Below, piece by piece: positions 20,985 through 33,000 of a DNA stretch of 64,000 nt (positions are counted from its first letter, which is position 1; the number at the start of each line of letters is the position of its first letter). Made by a program: the position numbers and the translations under genes. The DNA is from Cranoglanis bouderius (taxonomy: Eukaryota; Chordata; Actinopteri; Siluriformes; Cranoglanididae). The notes under the pieces were generated by a model, which saw nothing but the letters and a program-made list of their open reading frames with translations, had not been told where the DNA came from and searched no databases. The stretch lies in NCBI GenBank assembly GCA_023630585.1, contig CM042541.1:11416501-11480500 (forward strand). The letters run 5' to 3'.

Positions 20985-21023
20985 TCATACATCCTCAGTC
21001 ATCGGCAGGTCTGTGAAGGTAAT
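20985..21023 (-). CDS. Unrecognised gene, exon 9 (stop)
   Basis: The acceptor TTTCCTTTTATTCCTAG is strong. It encodes ITFTDLPMTEDV and TGA, in phase with exon 8. It lies 9.3 kb from exon 8 and is short, so this link is less certain than the others. Confidence 0.55.
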   Translation of the reverse strand: MTFTDLPMTEDV

Positions 21024-24000
21024 CTAGGAATAAAAGGAAAATGAAAAAACAAAAACCTGCAACTTGCTTTTGCAAATAATGTTATGTCAATAATTACTAC
21101 AGATGTACTACAATTCCAGTCCTGACATGTCATAGTTTGTCCTAACATGTACAAGTTTAGCATTTGTATTGCTTCAAAAGACACTTCAACTTACAGTTAG
21201 GTCCATCAATATTTTTGATATCGTTATTGTTATTTTAGCTGCCTACCACAGTATACTGTTGAAATTAAACAATAAATATGAATTTGAACAGTGTATGAAT
21301 TAAACTGTTGGATTTTGTTGTAAAAAGAAAGAATGCACTGATGAGCTTAGGAACATCTGGTGAAAACCTTCTTAACCTAGTGAAAAAAAAAACCCTTTTG
21401 CAGCAGTTGGCCAGAGGTAGGAGTATAGGCATATCTGTGTCGAAGTCAATACTCAAGAGATGACTTCAACAAAGTAAATACGGAGGGTTTACCACAAGAT
21501 GTAAACCACTGGTAAACCTCAAAAACAGAAAGACCAGATAAGCATTTGCCAACTACATCTAAAAAGCCCATATAGTTCTGGAGCAGCATTCTATGGACAA
21601 ATGAGACAAATTCTTATACAAAAAGTTGTAGAAGAATGATGGACAAGAAGAGTTTGGAGAAGGGAAGAAACTGCTCATGATCTGAAGTATACCACCTCAT
21701 CTTTTGGAGTGGGCATGTATGGCTTCCAGTGGAACTGATTTCCTTGTATTTATTGATGATGTGACTGCTGACAAAAGCAGCAGGATGAATTATGTATATA
21801 GGGTGTATTATATGGTTATACTGTATTATCTGCTCAGATTCAGCCAAATGCTTCAAAACTCATTGGATGGCACTTCACAGTGCAGTTGGACAATGACCCG
21901 AAGCATACTTTCTAAACAACCCAAGACTTTTTTACGACGAAGTGGAATGTTCTGCAATGGCCAGGTCAACCACCCGACCTAAATCCAACTGAGCAAAACT
22001 GAAGGCAAAACACCCCAAGAACAAGCAAGAACTGAAGACAGCTGCAGTAAAAGCTTGGCAAAGCATCACCAGGGACGAAACCCAGAGTCTGATAATGTCT
22101 ATGGGTTCCAGAGTTCAGACAGTCATTCACTGCAAAGGATTTGTAACCAAGTATTAAAATGACAATTTAATTTATGATTATCTTAGTTTGTCCAATTACT
22201 TTTGGTCTCTTAAAGAGGGGGTGGGGGGCACACATAAAAAGTGTTGTAAATCCTACACTGTTCACCCAGTGTGGTGTGAATATCCTCAAATTAAAGCTGA
22301 AAGTCACAGGCTCAAAAGTAACTGGACAATTGATTGATAAGCAGTTTCATGGCCAGCTGTGGCCTGTTTCCTCATTATTTCATGAACAATTAAGGAGATA
22401 AAAAAGGAATTGATTCCAAGTGTTGACTTTGCATTTGTTAGCTGTTCATTTGTAAAGACATGATTCCTCTAGAGCAGGGGTCTCAAACTCAATTTACCGG
22501 GGGGCCGCTGGAGGCAGAGTCTGGGTGAGGCTGGGCCGCATCAGGTTTTCCACAAGAAAGGCTCTGATAAAAACATTCCAATGTTCTCAAATGTCTTTAT
22601 TTTTTTTTTAGCACAAAATCAGATGAAAAAATAAACAAATTAAGTATTAATAAGAAAATAAATAAATCAATAATAAATAAATAAAATAATAATACAGCAG
22701 ATATAGAAGACTGAAGAAACCACATATAGTTGCTGACTTGAGAAATCTAATTATTATTATTCAGATTCAAATGTCTGTATTAACAGTTCTTTAACCTCTA
22801 ACTTTCTGAACAAGAATGGAACATTGAACATGAACTATTCTGAACATGGCTTCTCTTGTCTACTTCTTGCTGCTAGAGACCTGGCAGCGCTTCCTGTCAC
22901 ATAGCCGGGACACATTTGGCTTGAGGGAGGAAGCAGTTGAGACCCTCAATAGGGCTTGAAGATGCTCATCAGTAAGTCTGGACCTGTACTTGGACTTATT
23001 GAAGTTCAAGGTGGAGAAGAGCTTTTCGCACAAGTATGTGCTCCCAAAAAGACACATGGTCCACTTGAACATTCGGGAAAGCTCAGGGAAGTTGGGGGTC
23101 AATTCTCTCAAAAATTGCCCAAGCTTGTCTGCTTTTCCACTCACCTCCCTGAACTTGGCTTTGAGTTCAGAGTTGCACTGCAGGTCAATGAGCTCCATTT
23201 GAAGCACAGGAGGGGCATCTTGCACATCAAAGGAGAAGGGGTCCGCAAAAATTTTAAATGTGGCTTTGTGCGTCTTGAAGTCTGCAAATCTGTGATCAAA
23301 TTCCTCCTGGAGCTTCAAAATGACATCAACATACTTCTCATCACTGAATGGTGTGCCTGCATCCACGAGTGCCTTGCATGCTGGGAAATGGCAAAGGTTT
23401 GTCTGAGAGAGCTGGGCTTTCCACAACACAAGTTTTGTGGAGAATGATCTCACGTTATCATAGGCAGCACTGACAAGTTGCCCCTGGCCTTGTAACTTCT
23501 TGTTCAGTACATTAAGCTCATGTGTGATATCAACAAGAAAAGCTAAGTCCATGAGACATTGGGGATCACTTAACACAGGAACAGCCACCCCTTCCTTCTA
23601 CATGAAGGCTTTCACTTCTGCTCTCAACTCAAAAAATCTCTTCAACATGTTTCCCCTGCTGAGCCAACGTACCTCGGTGAAATAGAGCACATCCCCATAT
23701 TCTGACTCCATTTCCTCTAAAAAAAAGCACGGAACCTCCTGTGCTTTAAGCCCCTGGATCTGATGTGGTTGATGCATTTTATAACGACAGACATCACATT
23801 GTCAAACTTCAGGCATCTGCTGCAAAGGGCCTGCTGATGGATAATGCAGTGCAGAGCAATGGCCTCCTCCACACCCTCCTCTTCCAGTTTTTTTTGAACG
23901 AGTGCCACCAGTCCATTTTTCCTCCCTGTCATTGATGGCGCTCCATCGGTTGTTATTCCAACAAACCTCTTCCATGGCAAACCGACATTCTCAATGGCAT

Positions 24001-27000
24001 TACACAGCTGGTGAAATATCTCCTGAGCAGTGGTCTGGCCATGCATTGGAATTACTGTGAGCAACTCCTCCATAACTTCAAAATTATCATCAACACCACG
24101 GACATATATTGCGAGCTGGGCAGTGTCGGTGATGTCTGTAGTCTCATCAAGAGTGACTGAGTATCCACTGAAGCATTTTGCTTTCTCACACAGTTGATCA
24201 TAAATGTCACTTGACAGGTCAGAAATGCGCTCTGCCACGGTGTTGGCAGAAAGGCTGATGTTGCTAAACTGATCTTTCTTTTCTGGACAGACAATACTTG
24301 CAGCCTTTAATATGCACTTTTTGACAAATTCACCTTCTGTGAATGGCTTTCCTGCTTTAGCTATCATCTCACTGACCACGTAGCTAGCTTCGACTGCTGC
24401 ATTATTCTCTTTGGTTGCTTTCTTAAAGAAATCTTGTTGCCTCAGTAGACATGTTTTAAGATTGGCAAACCGGTTGGCTCTCTCATCTCCCTGGTATTTT
24501 GCATACTCCTCAGCATGTCTAGTTGTGTAATGACGTTTCAAATTGTATTCCTTGTGCACCACAACTTTCTCTGTGCAAATAAGACACGTCGGGGTGCCCC
24601 TGTGCTCAACAAAGAAATATTGCATTTCCCACTTTTCCTGAAATTGTCTGTGCTCATCACCAACCTTTCTCTTCACTGCAGGCTTTGAAAAAGACATGTT
24701 TGGGGCTGTGTAATATATATAATCCCACACGGTGTCACTGTCGCGTTGAAGTTTCAGTTTCAGTTTCAGTTTCAGTGTTTAGTCGACGCACGGAGAACGT
24801 AATTTCCGCAATGTTCCGAGAGCCATATACCCCACCGTGATTGGTTGGTTCCTTCAGCTCCGCACACAACACTGTAAAGTGCCATTCATATCAAACGCGC
24901 GAGCCGCACCAACATTAAACTTTATTATTAAGGCGAGGGCCGCAAACTATCGTCCCACGGGCCGCAGTTGGCCCGCGGGCCGCGAGCTTGAGACCCCTGC
25001 TCTAGAGCATGAAGGACAACCTCATGACTGTGTAGCAAATTCCTTAGCTTTTACCCGACTTCGACCAGATTTGCAATCCACACACATCCTAGAAGTGGAT
25101 GTTGACTACTTTGTGTATGGGTCATGTTTCCGAGACCATTTAGGTAATCATGCAGGGTACTCTGTAGTGAAAAGCAGAATGAGGACTTTGTGACTGTAAT
25201 TTCACTGCATTGTAAACAACCATGCTCTGCTCAATTAGCTGAATTAAAAGCACTCACCACAGCGTGTCAATTAGCTAAAGGTCAAACTGCCAACATATAT
25301 ACTGACTCATATATACTGCTTATGCACATGGAGTGTTTGCACCTGATTGGGGCTGTTTGGAAGAAAAGAGGCTTCAGAATACATAGGTAACAATGCTGCA
25401 GATTTGGAAGACAAGAAAGCTTCAGGGTGCCAGGTAGCAGTGATGGCCCCAGTGGTTCTTATTCAGCCTGAACCTAATTTGGATGACATTGCTCGTATGC
25501 AACATCAGGCAAATGCTTATGAACATTCAGTATGGCAACAGAGAGGTGCTACTAGAGACACGAATGGCATATAGCATTCACACAAAGGCCGGGTCTCTAC
25601 AATTGATTTTTGAGCCATCGAGTGGCCCCCAAGCCTTGACTGATTCCCAGATTAGAAGGAGATTACGCAGCACTAATAACACAAACGAAACATCAACCTT
25701 AAGTCCCAGTATGGTAACGTTTGACAAGTACAACCCCAATTCCAAAAAAGATGGGACTCTGTGTAAAATGTAAATTAAAACAGAATGCAATGATTTGCAA
25801 ATCTCATAAACCCATATTTTATTCACAATAGAACATAGAAAACATATCAAATGTTTAAACTGAGGAAATGTACCATTTTAAGGAAAAAATAAGGTAATTT
25901 TGAATTTGATGGTATCAACACATCTCAAAAAAGTTGGAATAGGGCCATGTTTACCACTGTGTAGCATCCCCTCTTCTTTAACAACAGTCCATATATGTAT
26001 GGGAACTGAGGAGACCAGTTGCTGGAGTTTTGGGAGAGGACTGTTGTCCCATTCGTGTCTGATACAGGATTCTAGCTGCTCCACAGTCCTGGGTCTTCTT
26101 TGTCATATTTTTCGTTACATGATGCGCCAAATGTTTTCAATTGGCGAAAGGTCTGGACTGCAGGCAGGCCAGTTCAGCACCCAGACTCTTCTACTACGAA
26201 GCCATGCTGTTGTAATAGATGCAGTATGTGGTTTAGCATTTGTCTTGCTGAAATATGCAAAGCTTTCCCTGAAAAAGACGTAGTCTGGATGGAAGCATAT
26301 GTTGCTCTAAAACCTGTATATACCTTTCAGCATTGATGGTGCCTTTCCAGATGTGCAAGCTGCCCATTCCATAGGCACTAATGTACCCCCATACCACCAG
26401 AGATGCAGGCTTTTGAACTGAGCGCTAATAACAAGCCAGATGGCCCCTCTCCTCTTTAATCCAGAGGACACTGTCTCCATGATTTCCAAACAGAATTTTA
26501 AACTTTTTCCAGAACAGTTTTCCACTCTGCCTCAGTCCATTTTAAATGAGCTTTAGCCCAGAAAAGATGGCGGGATTTCTGGATCATGTTCACATATGGC
26601 TTCTTTGCATGATGGAGCTTAAACCTGCATTTGTGGATGGAACTGTGAACTGTGTTCACAGACAAAGAGTTCTGGAGGTGTTTCTGAGCCCATGCAGTAA
26701 TTTCCATTACAGAATCATGTTTTTAATGCAGTTGCGCCTGAGGGCCCGAACATCACAGGCATGCAATATTGATTTTCGCCCTTGACCCTTGCACACAGAG
26801 ATTTCTCCAGATTCTCGGGAATGTTTTGATGATATTATGTACTATAGATGAAATATTCAAAGTCTTCACAATTTTAGGAAGATTATTCTGAAATTGTTCC
26901 ACAATTTGTAGACACAATTTTTTGCAGATTGGTGAACATCTGCCCATCTTTACTTCTGAGAGACTCTGCCTCTCTAAGATACTTTTTTTAATACTCAATC

Positions 27001-30000
27001 ACGTTACTGATCTGTTGCCAATTAACCTAATTAGTTACTAAAAAGAAACAGCTGGAGGAACATTTTGCAACACTTTTCCAGCCTTTTCTTGCCCCCCTCC
27101 CAACTTTTTTGAGATGTGTTGTAGCCATCAAATTCAAAATTACCTTATTTCTTTCTTAAAATGGTACATTTCCTCAGTTTCTATTGGGAATAACATATGG
27201 GTTTATGAGATTTACAAATCATTGCATTCTATTTTTATTTACATTTTACACTGTGTCCCAACTTTTTTGGAATTGGGGTTGTAAAAAGAAGGAGAAACTT
27301 AAAAACAGCACAGGAAAATGTACACAGCAAGGAAATCAACAATGAATAATTGTTTGTTATGCACTCCATGATCCCTACAAAGGCTCGTAGTAGTAGCCAA
27401 CCAGTATGATTACAGACAATGTGGTGATGTGGTTAATCAACAATTTTACCATATGAACAAATCTGAAAGGCCTTACTGTCCTGTTCAATGTCTATCCTTC
27501 ATAGGACACTCAGAGTTTCATAAATACTATAATTCGTCAGGACACTGGTGCCAACTCAGATGTGCGAATAGAGATTAAGAAAAGAGAGACTCCTTTAGTG
27601 TATAAAATAGATTACACACTTGAGTATGAATGTTTTAATAAGTCACAAGGCAATCGTGATTTAGGTAAATTTAAGGGTAACTGCGCTGTGACATGGCACC
27701 TAGGTGATGTCTCTTTCGGCCAGACAGATGTAATAAAATGAGCTGTATATCAGGCAACAGCGACAGTGCCAGAGAATGATGGTAATAATGGCACAAAACT
27801 GCACGAACCAGACTTTGGCCTTCCTGTTAATACTCCCATATGAAGAGCAGACAGTAGCAGATTTCTTTTGGCTGTGTGAAGGAAATCATTTAAGGGCCAC
27901 ATTACCTAAGGGGTGGACAGGAATATGTGCTAGGGTGCGAATGATTCAGGAAATAACTATGATGAACTGGGATCCTGAACAACCTGCTGAAATTTCCTTA
28001 TAAAACTGCACAAATTGTACCGGAGTCTACTATTTTTATTTTTTTGTATCTTTGCTCTACAGCATTTCTTTGCATGTGCCTAAAACGTTTGCACAGTACT
28101 GTAGATGCAATAGGGCAACCAAGGTGTATACCCAATGAGTTCAACGCTAGGGATGAAGTGAAGTCAGGCTTTGAGTCTATAATGGTCTGGATAATGCCCA
28201 ACAAGAACACGGAATGAGTTAATTACATTTACTCTAATCAGCGAAGGTATTAATTACACAGATGATGCCTTGTCAGCTTTAAGAGAACAATTAAGTGCTA
28301 CAAGTAAAATGGCATGACAAAACTGACAAGCCTTAGACTGGTTATTAGCAGAAAAGGGAGGAGTCTGTGTGATGTTTGGGGATCAGTGCTGCACATTTAT
28401 TCCTAGCAATATTGCGCCTAATGGAACTGAAGCCATGAACAAACTGAAAAAGCTACGGCATGAAGTTACTGAAAATGCAGGAAGAGACATGCATTCTTGC
28501 AATCTACGTAAAGTATCTGGGTTGAAGAATAACATCATTTTTCTGCTGAGGCATCATTAATATCAACATCATTATACTGCTGCCATCTAAATGAGAGAGA
28601 GGTTAAGTCTTTATATTTTTACTACTGGTTTAATTGACGATATTGATTTGCTGTTGCTTAATTGAAATGTATTATTTCTTATTTATAATTTATTGTTTAT
28701 TATTGTAATAATTTATAAATAAATTGACAATATAATTTTGTAGTTGATTATGTTTAATGATTACTGGATTTTTGATTCTGTTGAATTACTGTTATACTCT
28801 ACACAACCGTGATAACCACGGGCAAGAGCTGACCACATACATGCACATGCTTTTAACACAATGTCTGACAGGATCTTTTACTCCCTTAGTCAAGTGTGGA
28901 GGGAGATGTTTGGTCCTGTACTCCACAAGAGAGCTGTTTCAGGATTTGGTCATTGGAAGAAAAAGGAGTGATCAGGAGTTGATCACTAGTTAGTGTAAAA
29001 TGGAGGGACTGGATTGTGAGACCACTCTCTTGAGGTAGGTGGGACTTAGTAAGTCCCATAGGGAGGAATATATGGTATATGTTAAGAAATCAAAGTGAGA
29101 TCCAATCATGTTCTTGCACATCTCTCTGTGCACACGAAGGGCAGGGCAGAGCAATGGAAAGCTTTAATTGGTTGAGTCTCTTCTTAATTTAATTGCAGCT
29201 TAAACCAATCAAACACTGCAAGTAATTTACAGGTGGGTATGTTTCCACAGTGGTATGTGATACTGACAGAATTATGAGTAAATAAGGATTGAATTCTCTT
29301 CTTCCTGTCTATGTACTGATTGCTCATTATTTAACCTGGGTTACACCAGCAACACCAAAAGGCCTGGAAGGCCACAGAAGACAGCTAAAGTGGACGATCC
29401 CAGAATTTCTTTCCTTGTTGATGAAAAACCCATTCACAACATCTAGCCAAGTCAAGAACACTTTGGAGGAAGTAGACGTATCATATCAAGTCTACAATCA
29501 AGAGACGCCTTCAAGAATGTAAATACAGATGTATGGCTGCCAATGGAACTGGGTCACTGGTGTTTATTGATGATGTGACTGCTAATAGAAGTAGCATGAT
29601 GAATTCTGAAGTGTTTTAGTCAAATGCTGCAAAGCTGATAGGACGGCGCTTCACAGTACAGATGGATATTGACCAAAACGTACTGCAAAAGCAACCCAAG
29701 AGCTTCTTAAGGCAAAGAAATTAAATGTTCTTAAATATTCGATGGCCTGAAGGCAACTGAAGGCAGCTGCAGTAAAGGCCTGGCAAAGCATCTCAAAGGA
29801 GGAAACTCAGCATTAGATGATGTCCATGGGTTCCACACTTCAGCAGTCATTGACAGAAAGGATTTGCTCTGGGACTCTGTAAAAAATGGCTTTAATTCCT
29901 AATTTTTGTTAAACCCCTTGAATTAAACCTGAAAGTCTACACTTCAATCACATCTTGACTGCTTCATTTCAAATCCATTGTGGTGGTGTACAGAGGAAAA

Positions 30001-33000
30001 ATTACGAAAATTTTGTCACTGTCCAAATATGTACGGACCTGACAGTATACATGATTTGATGTCAATTCCAATATACTGTGGTAAACAGGTAAAATAACTA
30101 TAAATTTATTGATGTCCAAATATTTATGGACCTGACTGCATAAGCTATTTTATAGATCATTTGTTAAAGATTTTCATATATTTGATTTTCTGTTCTAGTT
30201 TTTGCCTAGTATAAATGTCCATGTTAGTTTAATTTTTGCCAGTAAAGGCTATTCCAATTGTCTTTTTTATTAAAATATGCCATAGAGCAGCAGTTAGTGA
30301 CTCAACACTGGAATCAAAGAGCCATTAAATGTACCACGTTTTTTCCTTTAAAAAACATATATGGGATCAATTTACCAGTTTAGCAGGAAGCTGAAAAGTG
30401 TAGGTCCGCTTCAGTCTTTGGAAAAAAGCTTCCTTCTCACATTCATCAGCAAAGTCAAAAAACCTTGCTGTCTCCAAAGAAGGCTCTTTGGTGTTCTTTC
30501 TCATGTCATTCTTATGGACATTATAGGCTCTTCTTTGAGGTTTCACTGAACCAGGATTAAGCATTGATATGGCCTGCGTGCTGATGACATCACTGAAGGT
30601 CACCTTTCTGCATTTTATGGGCTTGTGTTTTCCTGTAAGAGGCTAAGGGAAGGCATTACACTTAGTCAAGGAACTACACTAACTCTCTTTTATCAGAAAC
30701 AAAATAAGTGATTGCTTCAGTTATCGCTGTCAACCGGCTGGAATTGCGGGTGGCGAGCTCTAAAAGAAACTGCTAACACTAGCGCTACCTGTTGCATCTT
30801 TAGCTGCAGGCTCTGGTTAACATTACCTCATGTCATTTCTGTTGGTGTGTAACAAGGTTGGTGGTCCTGCCAGTGCATTTTATTGCAGTGTAGCAAGTTT
30901 TGCTAGGGTGACCATATGTCCTCTTTTTCCCGGCCGTCATTTTTTTTGGACATTAAAAAAGCGTCCGGCCGGGATTAAATTTGAGAAAATTTAGTCTCAT
31001 TATGATGTTCTTATGGTCTAATACTGCATCTTGTGTGGGCATATTTGCATTGCTTTAACCCCTCTCTGTAATTCCCCCCTTCTCGCACACCATCGATTAT
31101 AAAAAGCTTGCAGCAACTATTGGCCAAATTCCTGCCTCTCAACCATTAGCTTACTCAGTGAACGTGCGAAGGCGAAGTGCTGTTGTGTACGGCAACAAAC
31201 AGTTGCTTGACAATAGCACCATATGACAGCTCTCCTGAGTTAAAACAATGCCCATGGCCATATAAGGTAATTTTTAATTTCATGTTATTGCATTGCTTGG
31301 TTTTACATGGCCATTCAAATGTGTAAATCATGGTAGAAGGTACACTCATTGCATCTAATATTTAATTCTATTCCATAGACATTCAAAAGAATGTATTAAA
31401 AAATGTAAAATGTGGGCAGAGTGAAACCAATTTTATTTATATATACTTATGTGATGCTAATAGTGTCTTTTTCAGTGTATTAAAGTTTGCATTCATAGTA
31501 ACACTGTTTTGAATGCAATCACCCCCCTATAGCCAAGGGTAAAAAAATGTTTTGTTATATTACAGCATTTTCCATAGATTTTGTCTACATTCATTAAGAT
31601 TTCATAGGATAGTATCCAAATTCCTTACTGCATATTTTCACTGAACTTACTTCATTTAATTTACCAGTTAACCAAGCTCTTCATGAACCAAGTCAAGCAA
31701 GTTTGCGCATGAAACATGTCAAATACACCATATGGGCAAATCATTGTGGACACCTGACCATCACAATCATATGTGGACCGTCTGCAATCTGTTGCCACAA
31801 AGTTGAAAACACACAATTCTCTAGAATGTCTTTGTATTCTGTAGCATACCTTCCTTTCACTGGAGCTAAGAGGCCTACCCCAAACCTGTTCCATCATACT
31901 CACAAAGTGAGTACACCCCTCACATTTTTGTAAATATTTTATTATATCTTTTCATGGGACAACACTGAAGAAATGACACTTTGCTACAATGTAAAGTAGT
32001 GAGCGTACAGCTTGTATAACAGTGTAAATTTGCTGTCCCCTCAAAAAAACTCAACACACAGCCATTAATGTCTAAACCGCTGGCAACAAAAGTGAGTACA
32101 CCCCTAAGTGAAAATGTCCAAATTGGGCCCAATTAGCCATTTTCCCTCCACGGTGTCATGTGACTTGTTAGTGTTACAAGGTCTCAGGTATGAATGGGGA
32201 GCAAGTGTGTTAAGTTTGGCGTTATCGCTCTCACACTCTCTCATACTGGTCACTGGAAGTTCAACATGGCACCTCATGCCAAAGAACTCTCTGAGGATCT
32301 GAAAAAAAGAAGTGTTGCTCTACATGAAGATGGCCTAGGCTATAAGAAGATTGCCAACACCCTGAAACTGAGCTGCAGCATGGTGGCCAAGACCATACAG
32401 CGGTTTAACAGGACAGGTTCCACTCAGAACAGGCCTCGCCATGGTCGACCAAAGAAGTTGAGTGCACGTGCTCAGCATCATATCCAGAGGTTGGCCTTGC
32501 AGAATAGACGTATGAGTGCTGCCAGCATTGCTGCAGAGGTTGAAGGGGTGGGGGGTCAGCCTGTCAGTGCTCAGACCATACGCCGCACACTGCATCAAAT
32601 TGGTCTGCATGACTGTCATCCCAGAAGGAAGCCTCTTCTAAAGATGCCCGCAAACAGTTTGCTGAAGACAAGCAGACTAAGGACATGGATTACTGGAACT
32701 ATGTCCTGTGGTCTGATGAGACCAAGATAAACTTATTTGGTTCAGATGGTGTCAAGCGTGTGTGGCGGCAACCAGGTGAGGAGTACAAAGACAAGTGTGT
32801 CTTGCCTACAGTCAAGCATGGTGGTGGGAGTGTCAAGGTCTGGGGCTGCATGAGTGCTTCCGGCACTGGGGAGTGTACTGTGACATAACGAAGCAAAGCA
32901 TGATCTCCTCCCTTCGGAAACTGGGCCGCAGGGCAATATTCCAACATGATAACGACCCCAAACACACCTCCAAGCCTTGCTAAAGAAGCTGAGGGTAAAG

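Larger units (their letters stand above)
27284..28990 (+). mobile_element. Endogenous retrovirus remnant, env region
   Basis: Continues the ERV remnant to the right of the Tc1 insertion. Short plus-strand frames are separated by many stops. The recognisable part is an envelope transmembrane-subunit ectodomain at about 28330-28510. A MITE half copy is at 28029-28103. From about 28990 the sequence could be an LTR, but no matching 5' LTR is in view. The copy is old and non-functional. Confidence 0.6.

Noticed and set aside
22956..23447. A 163-codon plus-strand frame
   Set aside because: It lies opposite the hAT transposase and its translation has no domain; it is a shadow.
30760..30860. Microexon to repair the exon 7-8 phase break
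   Set aside because: Candidates of 12 and 15 bp have AG/GT borders but do not change the phase, and they lack pyrimidine tracts.
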